NCBI RefSeq assembly: GCF_965229915.1
Contig: NZ_CBDDJZ010000002.1
Coordinates: 124,001-188,000, forward strand
From: Marinoscillum sp965229915
GTDB taxonomy: Bacteria > Bacteroidota > Bacteroidia > Cytophagales > Cyclobacteriaceae
Length of the DNA stretch: 64,000 bases
Direction of reading: 5' to 3'
Every line of letters starts with the position of its first letter. The stretch's first letter is position 1. A program made the position numbers and the translations under genes. Below, in pieces: positions 52,063-60,769 of this stretch. The notes beneath the pieces were generated by a model. That model worked only from the letters and a program-made list of their open reading frames with translations. It ran no database searches and had not been told where the DNA came from.

Positions 52063-53286
52063 TCACTTCCTATCTCCCCTGATTTTCTTGGCCAGTTCCT
52101 GATCCTTTCTCATTTGTTCGCGACGCTCAGGATCTATGGGGGCACCTCGGCCCGGAAAAGGTCTGATTTGTGCCAGAGCTAACGGACCAGGCCTGAAGCG
52201 TGCACTTGGAGCTGCAGATGATGATGAACTTGCTGGAGCTGCATCCATCTGATCGGCTGATGCATCCAGAAACGGGGTCATCGCCGCATCCAGTTGCTGC
52301 TGAATTTGCTGAGCAGCCGTCTCAATGGAGTGCATAGCTTTCTCAGACTCATTTTTAGACCCATCATAAAATGGCACACTCATAAAGGCGTTGTTGAGGA
52401 TGCCCCGATAGTCTATGGGTAAGCCCATCGCCTGAATAGTCGCGCCGAACTGATCCATAAATTGCTTGGTTCTATGTGCTTCACCATAATAATTTCTTCC
52501 ATAGCTTCCATATCGGGCGAAGCAAGCACTTCTGAATTGAGCAAAATAGGCAGGTGATCTATTGATTGCATTTTGATAGGTGATCCGTCTTTGGTCATGC
52601 ACCACCTCCCGGATATACCTGCCGAACCCCTTGGCCATGAGTCTACCATGCTGTCCTGGATCATTGGCTACACTGAAGGCTACGGGAGTGGCAGGATGGA
52701 TCACTCGAGCCAGATAGGCACTGCAACTCCGATCTGTTGCTGCCCTGCTCCGCCGACTGTATTCGGCATTTTCTGGGGAACAAGGAGCGCGCTCAGTGTA
52801 GAGGTGTGTAATTCTGGTTTGTCCAGCTACTCTAGGGTCATTGGTCAAAGCCTCAGCACCATACTTCTCTTTGATAGTGGCTATTAGAGTCTCTTCACTA
52901 TGTGAGTGTCCATGTAGACTAGGTGCAAAATGGGTGCGGGTTTCACCACTAGCTAATGTAACCATGGCTCTACCAAGATTATCCCCTCCAAATGCATTAA
53001 TCCCTCGTCCTTCCGCACCTGCGCGATTTTGATAGCTTTCCTCATCCAACTCACCCTGCAAGTCTACCGGCTGAAACCGCTGAATGGGCAGCGACTGCAC
53101 ACTGGAAATCTGGCTGGTGGTTTTGAGCCCAGGAGTCGAATGCACCTGTGCCTGCACTTGAAGTTTTCGCTGGACCAGCATTTCAGGACGGTTGTCCACT
53201 ACCACAGTGGTAGATTTAGCGCCTTTGGTTGCCTGCGCCACGGATCTGGACTTGCCACTTTCTATTTTTTCAGCGTATTGCTTCAT
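52063..53286 (-). CDS. Leader-bearing deaminase-fold toxin candidate
   Basis: 407 aa, no Sec signal. N-terminal leader with DNRPEMLVQRKLQ and SVQSLPIQRFQ, the signature of Bacteroidota/cyanobacterial effector-like proteins with interchangeable C-termini. Residues about 90-260 carry a cytidine-deaminase-like pattern: H129-S-E131 (HGHSHSEE) and TERAPCSPE with C169, then C188 (DRSCSAYL). The C-to-C spacing is 19 rather than the usual 3, as in some toxin-type nucleic-acid deaminases. A helical, Ala/Ser/Pro-rich C-terminal tail follows. No eCIS or immunity gene is adjacent. Confidence 0.68.
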   Translation of the reverse strand: MKQYAEKIESGKSRSVAQATKGAKSTTVVVDNRPEMLVQRKLQVQAQVHSTPGLKTTSQISSVQSLPIQRFQPVDLQGELDEESYQNRAGAEGRGINAFGGDNLGRAMVTLASGETRTHFAPSLHGHSHSEETLIATIKEKYGAEALTNDPRVAGQTRITHLYTERAPCSPENAEYSRRSRAATDRSCSAYLARVIHPATPVAFSVANDPGQHGRLMAKGFGRYIREVVHDQRRITYQNAINRSPAYFAQFRSACFARYGSYGRNYYGEAHRTKQFMDQFGATIQAMGLPIDYRGILNNAFMSVPFYDGSKNESEKAMHSIETAAQQIQQQLDAAMTPFLDASADQMDAAPASSSSSAAPSARFRPGPLALAQIRPFPGRGAPIDPERREQMRKDQELAKKIRGDRK

Positions 53287-53404
53287 TCGTACACCTAATT
53301 TACAGATAACTCATCATAAATTGTTTGGATTGGGTGCATTCATCATTTTAATCTTATTGATAAACTATAATATTTGCGGTTGTTTTACCCAAACAGACCA
53401 TCAC

Positions 53405-53884
53405 ATGAGATCACAGTTGATTACACCGGAAGGAATGGAGCGTCTTAAAGACGAACTCAATCACCTATGGCGTGTGGAGCGACCGGAAACGACCCGCAAA
53501 GTCTCCTGGGCTGCCAGTCTGGGTGACCGCTCGGAAAATGCAGATTATCACTACAACAAAAAACGCCTACGTGAAATCGACAAGCGTCTACTTTATTTGA
53601 GGAAATGCATCGACAACTTCAAAGTGATCGACTACCATCCGCACATGGATGGCAAAGTGTCTTTCGGCGCCTGGGTGGAGATCGAAAACCTGGATAAAGG
53701 ATTGAAAAAGCGTCTGCGCATCGTGGGTTATGAAGAGCTCATCGGCAACAAAGACTATATCTCCATGGACTCCCCTATGGCTCAGTCGCTGCTTGATAAA
53801 AAAGTGGGTGACGAAGTGGTTGTTGAGACCAAAATAGCCAAGTTCACCTGGAAGATCAACAGCATTGAGTACGTGAAAGGCTAG
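53405..53884 (+). CDS. greB: Transcription elongation factor GreB
   Basis: 159 aa from ATG at 53405 (MRSQLITPEGMERLKDEL); the frame is open further upstream, but this ATG gives the canonical Gre N-terminus. Coiled-coil tip acidic residues (DRSENADYHYNKKRLREIDK region) and C-terminal FKBP-like domain (MDSPMAQSLLDKKVGDEVVV) are present. GreB rescues backtracked RNA polymerase. A decayed copy of its 3' end lies 0.7 kb downstream. Confidence 0.93.
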   Translation: MRSQLITPEGMERLKDELNHLWRVERPETTRKVSWAASLGDRSENADYHYNKKRLREIDKRLLYLRKCIDNFKVIDYHPHMDGKVSFGAWVEIENLDKGLKKRLRIVGYEELIGNKDYISMDSPMAQSLLDKKVGDEVVVETKIAKFTWKINSIEYVKG

Positions 53885-53905
53885 TTTGTTAGTTTACGTC
53901 CATGA

Positions 53906-54319
53906 CTACAAAATGCGTTTGCGTAGTGCTTTTTTCTCTCCATGTTTTTTCTTTTCGTCCAGTCGTTTCTTTCTAGCTGCTTTGGACGGCTTGGTAGCAA
54001 TCCGTTTCTTTTTTTTGACAAAAGCCTTGGCTAGCAAACGGTCTAATTTCTTGAAAGCAATGGTCTTATTTTTGAGCTGAGATCGGTTGCTATCTACGGC
54101 GATGAGCAACTCACCGGTATTGGTCAATCGTTCCTTGTGAGCAGCATAAATCATGGACTTTTGTAAATCCGACAACACTGCTGATGCGTTCACGTTCCAT
54201 CGCAGCATTACTTTGGTTTCCACTTTATTGGCATGCTGTCCTCCAGGGCCACTACTTCGAGCAGTTGTTACTTCTACCTCTTTACGAATGTCGCTTACTT
54301 TGATTGGTTTAGCTGCCAT
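53906..54319 (-). CDS. arfB: Peptidyl-tRNA hydrolase ArfB (ribosome rescue)
   Basis: GGQ release-factor motif in ARSSGPGGQHANKVETK and a long Lys/Arg-rich C-terminal tail (KKKKRIATKPSKAARKKRL) that enters the mRNA channel of stalled ribosomes. Start placed at 54319 (MAAKPIKVSD), five codons inside the ORF. Frees stalled ribosomes without a stop codon. Convergent with greB. Confidence 0.93.
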   Translation of the reverse strand: MAAKPIKVSDIRKEVEVTTARSSGPGGQHANKVETKVMLRWNVNASAVLSDLQKSMIYAAHKERLTNTGELLIAVDSNRSQLKNKTIAFKKLDRLLAKAFVKKKKRIATKPSKAARKKRLDEKKKHGEKKALRKRIL

Positions 54320-54510
54320 TTGATAGTCTAACAAGAAGCCGATTTCAATGTTTATAGGATTTATTAACCCCTATGACAAGTTAACGGTAATCATGCCCTT
54401 TGAGCGAAATAGATAGAACATTCGAGCAGATATTTGTTTGTGATTTATGGATTCTCTTATACAGAACGTACTGGGTGTTGCCGTGGGTGAAGGTGTTTAA
54501 ATAAAAGGAT

Positions 54511-54645
54511 AGGCAACAAAGACTCTATCTCTATGGACTCTCCCATGGCTCAGTCCTTCCTGGTCAAGAAAGTGGGTGAAGAAGTCATCGTTGAGACGAA
54601 AGTGGCAAAGTTCACCTGGAAGATCAACAGCATTGAATACCAAAA
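54511..54645 (+). pseudogene. greB 3'-end remnant
   Basis: AGGCAACAAAGACTCTATCTC onward is collinear with the 3' end of greB (53743-53876) and translates to a GreB-like GNKDSISMDSPMAQSFLVKK and VETKVAKFTWKINSIEYQK. It lacks the N-terminal coiled coil, so it is not a functional factor. It marks a past partial duplication across arfB. Confidence 0.85.
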
Positions 54646-54752
54646 GAACTGGTCACGGCTACTAACTCGTTTGGTTATAGGTATTTCCACTGGAAATAAA
54701 TCCGCGTTATTGCTGATGTACAGAAATGGGTTAATTGGGTTTATTTGGAGTG

Positions 54753-55340
54753 ATGAAACTCGCATCTGTCATAGTGCTCCTTTCCATATCCATACCCCTA
54801 TTTGCGGAATCATGGTCGCGATCAGATGCTGACAAATCCGAACCGTACCTGATCGAACGGAAGATTCTCACACTTTCTGCACAAGTTCATGTGGAGTTGA
54901 TTGCTCTTTATGAGTACCAAAACTTAAAAACATTTTGTAACGACGACAGCTACAAGGAGTCCATCTTTGACATGCTGGATGAAATCCATGAGTACCACGA
55001 CCTGCTGGAAGAAGACCTGCGGCTAACGACCTACAGACACTCCCAACGGACAATCCGCCGGCTACTAAAACACATGGACCGCCTGGATGAAAAACACAAT
55101 CCAGACAAGTTTAGCAGATTCTTCGAAACGCAGTGTTCCTTTCAAGTCAAAATAGAATCCAATGCCAGGCACTACAGTGCGGCTTTTTCGTCGCACTCCT
55201 ACAGCAGCAGGGTGTATGCACAGGAAGTGGTCATGTACCGATATCTCCGACGACTGACTCGACGGGTACAGAAAATACGAAAGCATGTGGAGCATTTCTA
55301 CACGAAAAAACGAATCTGGGAGCAAGACAAGTTTCACTAA
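54753..55340 (+). CDS. Exported helical protein of unknown function
   Basis: 195 aa from ATG at 54753. Signal peptide MKLASVIVLLSISIPLFAES, then an all-helical, charged body with many His, Tyr and Arg residues (for example EYHDLLEEDLRLTTYRHSQR). No family recognised. 14 bases before the next small gene; the two may form an operon. Confidence 0.7.
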   Translation: MKLASVIVLLSISIPLFAESWSRSDADKSEPYLIERKILTLSAQVHVELIALYEYQNLKTFCNDDSYKESIFDMLDEIHEYHDLLEEDLRLTTYRHSQRTIRRLLKHMDRLDEKHNPDKFSRFFETQCSFQVKIESNARHYSAAFSSHSYSSRVYAQEVVMYRYLRRLTRRVQKIRKHVEHFYTKKRIWEQDKFH

Positions 55341-55354
55341 AATGCGACTAACTT

Positions 55355-55549
55355 ATGAAAAAACGGCATTTCAAGAAAGTCCAATTCAAGACCTCCATGG
55401 TTGATTATCTCAAGCTGATATTGGATAAAATTAGCTTTAACCGCGACCTATTTGTCAAAGAATACCGCAAGGGCATTCGATACCTTAGTCCTGGCGAACG
55501 TGCAGAGCTCCGCAAGTGGCTGGAAGGTAGAGGCTTCACTATTCAGTAA
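55355..55549 (+). CDS. Small basic protein, 64 aa
   Basis: MKKRHFKKVQFKTSMVDYLK... ending LSPGERAELRKWLEGRGFTI. Highly charged, one helix pair, no signal. Small proteins with an 'FNRDLFVKEYRKGIRYL' core appear conserved in the Cytophagales (impression, not searched). Function unknown. Confidence 0.6.
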   Translation: MKKRHFKKVQFKTSMVDYLKLILDKISFNRDLFVKEYRKGIRYLSPGERAELRKWLEGRGFTIQ

Positions 55550-55606
55550 AACTACCCCGCTTCATAGAGCCGAGGAGCAGTGCATGACTCCAGCAAGTCT
55601 CCCGTT

Positions 55607-56017
55607 TTATTGGGTGACCAGGCTCTTCGCTTGCGTTTTCATCTTCATATCAATTTTGACGATGTGGTTGACCAGCCATTTGATCAATACACCGTGAAAC
55701 TCTTTCAAGAGTTCTGGCTTGTTGGTAGCAGGACGGTACTCCTCTCTAAACTTCTTGTAATAGGCCAGGAACTTGCTATGAGCCTCTTTATTTTCCTCGT
55801 GTACCGGACACATCATGCGTAGCATGCAGGTCTCCTCCAGGCTAAAATGTGTGGCACAAAATAGCTGAAAGAAGTTGAGGATGATTTCGATCCGCGGACC
55901 TTCATAATAGTTGTCCTGGATGCATTCCTCCAGGTCGTTGATGTAACTAAACAATGATTCATGCTGCTCGTCAATGTCCTTGACGCCAGTTTCGTATTTA
56001 CTGTCCCAAATGACCAT
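55607..56017 (-). CDS. Bacteriohemerythrin
   Basis: 136 aa. The O2-binding di-iron ligands are clear: DEQHESLF, ATHFSLEETCM, HSKFLAYY and WLVNHIVKID. Hemerythrins bind O2 or scavenge NO/iron in the cytoplasm. Monocistronic on the minus strand. Confidence 0.92.
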   Translation of the reverse strand: MVIWDSKYETGVKDIDEQHESLFSYINDLEECIQDNYYEGPRIEIILNFFQLFCATHFSLEETCMLRMMCPVHEENKEAHSKFLAYYKKFREEYRPATNKPELLKEFHGVLIKWLVNHIVKIDMKMKTQAKSLVTQ

Positions 56018-56197
56018 AGCTGGTTGTTCCTTTTACTAGTTGAGCCTGCAAAAGTAACCGAAGCACTGACCGCACAACTGACAAGAATCAGGTGAAGGGG
56101 TTATTGATGTCAGGGGTATTGAGCATTCAAATAATCAATGTCAAAAATGATCCTTCTCCATTTTAGACATTACAAATCTATTTTCCTTCCATTCTGC

Positions 56198-57148
56198 TTA
56201 ATTGAGAAATCCCAAACCAAAAACAAATCCAACCCATCCGCCACTATCCTGATAAATCCATGCATTCCTATCATTTCCTGTGGCCTTATCAATACCTCCG
56301 GCTATTCCCAAGCTAAATTTGTCAATTCCTACTACCACCAATGCGCCATAAGTAACACCTAGTACATTTCTATCCCATTTAGTGTAATCACTTTTTACGG
56401 TTTTACCTTTTTCAAAAGATATTACCGTTGGTCCACCAAATAGCCCAAGAGATAAGCTGAAAGTTTTGGTTTGGTCTTTTAATTTGTTTTGATCTTTAAA
56501 AAACACCTTATATTTATTCCACTTGAAGGTATATCCACCTGCAATTCCGGCATTAAAACCAGTGCTTAACTGAGGACCTACCTCATCATTTAACTCACGA
56601 CGGTATTTGAATGGAACAGTAACTGCTTGAAACATTGGTTGCATTGAAATGTATTTCAATGGTTTTGAGCTGACTATTCTGTAACCTTCATCAACCTCTT
56701 GTGCGTCGATCCAATCCTGAAATAATTTCTGTTCACTGGTGTTCCATTTGCTAGAATCATCATCTATAAACAAAGATGGATACTGCATGAAACTGTTCTT
56801 TGATCTAATCGAATTGTAAAAAGATCGAGTCAGGAATGTGTAAGGTTTTTCAGCATGAGTATTTCCAGTTTTAAGCACTATTAGGAGCGTGTCTTTTTTC
56901 AGAAAAGTAGTAGAATCATACTGTTTATCAATGATGATTTTCTTCACTTTAGAATCATCTGTTATACTCGCTTTGACGTTCTTTTTAAGACGAGTTTGTA
57001 CCAATACCAGCGTATCAGAACTCATAGAACCAAAATGGGTTTTTTGATAGAATGTGTTATCCTTTTGCAGCAAAACTTCGCCAAATCTTTTGGTATTAAT
57101 ACAACTTGTTAATACCATGAGGAAAATTAGGTAGAAATAGCTTTTCAT
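56198..57148 (-). CDS. Lipoprotein with C-terminal beta-barrel-like region
   Basis: 316 aa. Lipobox MKSYFYLIFLMVLTSC, then a mixed N-terminal domain and a Gly/aromatic-rich C-terminal part (GFNAGIAGGYTFKWNKYKV, SLSLGLFGGPTVISFEKG, GGWVGFVFGLGFLN) like small outer-membrane barrels. Function unknown. Its start overlaps the stop of the 82-aa gene by 4 bp. Confidence 0.72.
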   Translation of the reverse strand: MKSYFYLIFLMVLTSCINTKRFGEVLLQKDNTFYQKTHFGSMSSDTLVLVQTRLKKNVKASITDDSKVKKIIIDKQYDSTTFLKKDTLLIVLKTGNTHAEKPYTFLTRSFYNSIRSKNSFMQYPSLFIDDDSSKWNTSEQKLFQDWIDAQEVDEGYRIVSSKPLKYISMQPMFQAVTVPFKYRRELNDEVGPQLSTGFNAGIAGGYTFKWNKYKVFFKDQNKLKDQTKTFSLSLGLFGGPTVISFEKGKTVKSDYTKWDRNVLGVTYGALVVVGIDKFSLGIAGGIDKATGNDRNAWIYQDSGGWVGFVFGLGFLN

Positions 57149-57393
57149 TGGACAATCATATTAATGCCATCCCATGTCACAACATTTCCGTTCATTTTTC
57201 CGAAGTAAAATGAGTTCAAAAGTGCCGAGTATTCGGAGGCTCCCAGATTTATTAAACTCTGAATTAATCCTTGTGCGTCATACAAGTCTATGTATCCTTG
57301 ATCATTTGCTGTGTCCCACCTGTGCGTAATTTGAATTATTTGATTCATACTCTTTTTTACTTCAAAATTTCCAGAAAAGGTTTGGGCAAACAA
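57145..57393 (-). CDS. Hypothetical protein, 82 aa
   Basis: Mostly beta composition (IIQITHRWDTANDQGYIDLY, SYFYFGKMNGNVVTWDG-like end). No signal seen; the true start may be at the internal Met 16. Coupled to the lipoprotein gene by a 4-bp overlap. Nothing recognised in the 296-bp gap that follows up to 57690. Confidence 0.5.
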   Translation of the reverse strand: MFAQTFSGNFEVKKSMNQIIQITHRWDTANDQGYIDLYDAQGLIQSLINLGASEYSALLNSFYFGKMNGNVVTWDGINMIVQ

Positions 57394-57689
57394 TACCCCC
57401 TTTTAGGTATTTTCCACTAGACGGTATCACTATACCAAGAAGTGATTTGCTAATTAGCCGCTCTCATACAATTATTTAGTCCAATAGTGCTAATTATCAA
57501 TTATTTACACCAGTCCGATAACTGTCTTGCTCCCCAAACTAGAGGTCAACTTACATCTAACTTCCAGCTACAAAACCACGCGGTTCATAAAGGTTTAATT
57601 GTACCTATCTCCTTTCTTAACCTGGTTTAAGAAATCCAACCAACCAATGGCTCAGCTTTGCTACACAATCATTTTATAAATCATGTATT

Positions 57690-58142
57690 ATGAGCACCAA
57701 ACGAATTGACATCTACCAGGTACAGGCGAACTATTACACGCCGTTGATTGAACTAAACAACCAACTAAGAAGGAGCTCGCTGGAGCTTCGAGAACTGCTC
57801 CTGATATACATCCGGGCTTCACAGATCAACGGATGTGCCTATTGCATCCAATCACATGTAAAGGAGGCTGTGGAACTGGGCGAAAAGCAATACCGAATCC
57901 ATGCGCTTTCTGCATGGGAGGACTCCCCTTTTTTCACAGAAGAAGAGCAGGTACTGCTGCAACTAACCGAAGAAGTGACCAGCATTAGTCTGAGAGGTAT
58001 TACCCAAAAGACCTATGCGCGAGCTCAACAGCTTCTTGATGACAGCAAAATAACCGACACCATCATGGCTATTACCTGCATCAACTCCTGGAACCGTATC
58101 GGTCGAGCCACTCAGTTGACACCATTCAAGTCACAGGACTAA
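57690..58142 (+). CDS. Carboxymuconolactone decarboxylase / AhpD-like protein
   Basis: 150 aa. The CMD core with the redox pair GCAYCIQSHVKEA and a following helix LGEKQYRIHALSAW. AhpD-like members with the C-x-x-C-x-x-x-H site reduce peroxides or alkylhydroperoxide systems. First gene of a three-gene operon (1-bp overlap with the next). Confidence 0.88.
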   Translation: MSTKRIDIYQVQANYYTPLIELNNQLRRSSLELRELLLIYIRASQINGCAYCIQSHVKEAVELGEKQYRIHALSAWEDSPFFTEEEQVLLQLTEEVTSISLRGITQKTYARAQQLLDDSKITDTIMAITCINSWNRIGRATQLTPFKSQD

Positions 58143-58615
58143 TGAGCAATGCAATCAACCAGGAAGCCCGGAAGGTCATAAAGACCTCCAGGCTTTGTTT
58201 TGTAGCAACGGTCAATCCTGATCAAACGCCTAATTTGTCTCCTAAAGCCTCCCTTCAGGTATGGGACGAGCACCATTTGGTTTTCATTAATATTGCATCA
58301 CCACAGACGGTAGACAATCTGATGATGAGGCCTGCTCTCTGTATCAATGCAGTGGATATGTTTAAGCGCCGTGGCTATCGATTCTATGGGAAGGCTAAGC
58401 TTTTGGGCACCGATACTCCAGAGTATGCTGCTATTTCAGAGACATTTTGGACAAAGCATGGAGCAAATTATCCCATTCATCAAGTCGTGAAAGTAAAGGT
58501 GGAGCAGATCGATGAAATCCACTCACCGGCATACGAATACGATGAGCAGATAACAGAAGCGAATTTGAGTAAAATGTTCCATAAAATCTATCAACAGAAC
58601 AATGAAAACACCTAA
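58142..58615 (+). CDS. Pyridoxamine 5'-phosphate oxidase-like flavin protein
   Basis: 157 aa, split-barrel flavin-binding fold: FVATVNPDQTPNLSPKASLQ and DNLMMRPALCINAVDMFKR are typical of PNPOx-like proteins that bind FMN or F420. Substrate unknown. Translationally coupled to the CMD gene (1-bp overlap) and overlapping the DoxX gene by 14 bp. Confidence 0.85.
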   Translation: MSNAINQEARKVIKTSRLCFVATVNPDQTPNLSPKASLQVWDEHHLVFINIASPQTVDNLMMRPALCINAVDMFKRRGYRFYGKAKLLGTDTPEYAAISETFWTKHGANYPIHQVVKVKVEQIDEIHSPAYEYDEQITEANLSKMFHKIYQQNNENT

Positions 58616-59018
58616 TGAAAAATGGATTAAGTTCTTTTTAAGAATTGCGATTGCCACGGCTTTTCTTTCGGCAGTTGCTGACCGGTTTGGGGTGTGGCCT
58701 CAGCAAGTTTCAGCCTGGGCCAACTGGCAGTCTTTCGTGGACTACACCGCAGTGCTTCTACCCTGGTGGCCAGAACAGGTAGTCAATGCATGTGCTGTCT
58801 TGGCTACCATCGCGGAAACGCTGTTTGGATTGCTCCTACTGCTTGGTTTTCAAACGAAAAAGGTGGCCATGCTAAGTGGACTGTTGTTGCTCATGTTTGC
58901 TGTAGCAATGAGCGTGTCGCTGGGCATCAAAGCTCCGTTGGACTATTCGGTATTTAGCGCTGCGGCGGCTGCTTTCGCCATTTCGTCCATCGATAGCAGG
59001 TGGCTGGAGATTGGATAG
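58602..59018 (+). CDS. DoxX-like membrane protein
   Basis: 138 aa with four TM segments (FLRIAIATAFLSAVADRFG, AVLATIAETLFGLLLLLGF, MLSGLLLLMFAVAMSVSLG, FSAAAAAFAISS). Matches DoxX-like/DoxD proteins, membrane parts of small oxidoreductase systems. With the CMD and PNPOx genes it forms a likely redox-protection operon. Confidence 0.82.
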   Translation: MKTPNEKWIKFFLRIAIATAFLSAVADRFGVWPQQVSAWANWQSFVDYTAVLLPWWPEQVVNACAVLATIAETLFGLLLLLGFQTKKVAMLSGLLLLMFAVAMSVSLGIKAPLDYSVFSAAAAAFAISSIDSRWLEIG

Positions 59019-59153
59019 TTGGTTTGCTTTCAAAGTCCTTGGGCAACTAGAAAGTCTGGCCTTTGTTATAGGTGATCAGGTGGTTAAACAAAATCCCAAT
59101 TTCAGAATTCTATAAGTATTAAGTATCTCATGTGACCTTGAGCCGATCAACCA

Positions 59154-59792
59154 CTAATACTGCAAAACCCACAGACCTTCTCCAAAGTCACTCAGTGAAC
59201 CCAAAGACGACTCAGCTTCTTCTCTGCTGGAATAATCGGCAACTGATACTCTGAAGAAAATGTGTTCATCTGTCTCATGTCTGAGCATCTTAACCGCATT
59301 GCCTTGTTTAGCCAGTTTCTTGGCATAATCCATAGCCAAGTCATCATCAATGCTACTGGACACTATCACGTGAAACCGTCCGTTTGGTGTGTTTAAAGAC
59401 TCTACTTCACCAGCGACTTTGCGAGCTTCTCTTGCGGCCAGTTCATCCAGCTTGGCATTCACCAGAGCAAGTTGATCTTTTGCGTATTTCTGATCTGGAA
59501 ATAAACCAGAAGCTTCAGAGTAGCGTGATCGGGCAGTAGACCAGTCTTCCTGTTGGAATGCCGCATCACCCTCTTCGATTAATTGCTTGTATTTGGCTTC
59601 ATTTTCAGCTTGCTGTTGCTGCTTTTTCAACTCTTCGGCTTCTTTTAGCAGTTGCTCCTTTCGCGCCTTTTCTTTGGCATCCTGCTCAGGCTTGTAAACG
59701 AACCCATACCAGCCTGCTACAGCTCCAGCCAGTACCAACACTATGATGACAATGATGACCACTATACGGCCACTTCGGTTTTCTTCGCTCAT
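59154..59792 (-). CDS. SPOR-domain membrane protein
   Basis: 212 aa. N-terminal TM (VVIIVIIVLVLAGAVAGWYG), a long charged helix (about residues 35-75), one TPR-like pair (ALVNAKLDELAAREARK region), and a C-terminal SPOR domain (RFHVIVSSSIDDDLAMDYAK to GLWVLQY). SPOR domains bind denuded glycan at division sites; a role in cell-envelope organisation is likely. Confidence 0.85.
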   Translation of the reverse strand: MSEENRSGRIVVIIVIIVLVLAGAVAGWYGFVYKPEQDAKEKARKEQLLKEAEELKKQQQQAENEAKYKQLIEEGDAAFQQEDWSTARSRYSEASGLFPDQKYAKDQLALVNAKLDELAAREARKVAGEVESLNTPNGRFHVIVSSSIDDDLAMDYAKKLAKQGNAVKMLRHETDEHIFFRVSVADYSSREEAESSLGSLSDFGEGLWVLQY

Positions 59793-59896
59793 GAATAGTT
59801 AATCTTTGAAAAATTAAATATAACCAAACAGGTGCAGATAACTAAATACAATAGGTAGGGATGCTTCATCTAGACAAGGGTGACTTGCATTGGTTC

Positions 59897-60769
59897 TCAT
59901 CGCTTTAGTTGATTGTATAACTCCAAAATCAACTTCACTATATCCATGTCTGTTGCAAACAAAATTCCTTGACGATTCATAAAAGTGGTGTCAGGGTCAT
60001 TTAAATTAAGCTTTTCTCCAAAAGCATTACTCACCTGAAGTTCACACTCTTCGAATAGTAATCTGGTTGCCGCATAGTCCCAAATACTCCCACAACCATT
60101 GGTTTTCTTTGGGAATTTGAAGTAGCATCCTCTCCTACTTCTCATTACTCCAATCGCATTGCGCACACCACCATAATCTGCTTTTATCTCAATGGGGGCA
60201 CCCCATTGATGCATGGCTTCTTGTACCTGCTGGAAGTAAGGCTCTGACTGAAAACTGCGATCCATGTACCAATGTATAGACTGGTCTATTCCACGAGATC
60301 TTTCAAATGGCTTGTTGTTCAACCAAATTCCTGAATCTTTGATGGCGGTATAGGACTCATTCAAATCAGGAATGTACACGGCACTTACCACGGGATCGCC
60401 AGCCTTAGAAACCAACGCAATGGAGACTGCATAGCCAGTCCGATGCTCCGTAAAGGGCAAGGTACCGTCCATCGGGTCGATGCACCAGAAATGTGCCTTA
60501 TCTTGCCTGGATTGATCATCAGCCTGCTCTTCGGTGAGTAAACCCAAATCAAAAGTCTGTATAGACTCCTTCAAATAATCCAAAATAATCGCTTGGGCTT
60601 GTAAATCTACCTCAGTGACTACTTGTGATGCCAGGGAATCACCGCCCACCTTAGAGCGTGTCTCATAGTGCTGATCAAACTTTGATTGAATGTAGACACC
60701 GGCAGCCATTGCAGCTTTTTCAGCCATCTGGCACAGTTTGTCAAGGTTGGCAGTAGTCAGTTGACTCAT
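59897..60769 (-). CDS. Inositol monophosphatase-family phosphatase
   Basis: 290 aa. The metal-binding motifs of the family appear in order: LTEEQADD (motif with acidic pair), CIDPMDGTLPFTEH and SIWDYAAT. Hydrolyses a phosphorylated sugar, inositol or PAP-like substrate with Mg2+ (family knowledge). Its start overlaps the stop of the kinase-like gene by 4 bp, suggesting a kinase/phosphatase pair. Confidence 0.88.
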   Translation of the reverse strand: MSQLTTANLDKLCQMAEKAAMAAGVYIQSKFDQHYETRSKVGGDSLASQVVTEVDLQAQAIILDYLKESIQTFDLGLLTEEQADDQSRQDKAHFWCIDPMDGTLPFTEHRTGYAVSIALVSKAGDPVVSAVYIPDLNESYTAIKDSGIWLNNKPFERSRGIDQSIHWYMDRSFQSEPYFQQVQEAMHQWGAPIEIKADYGGVRNAIGVMRSRRGCYFKFPKKTNGCGSIWDYAATRLLFEECELQVSNAFGEKLNLNDPDTTFMNRQGILFATDMDIVKLILELYNQLKR

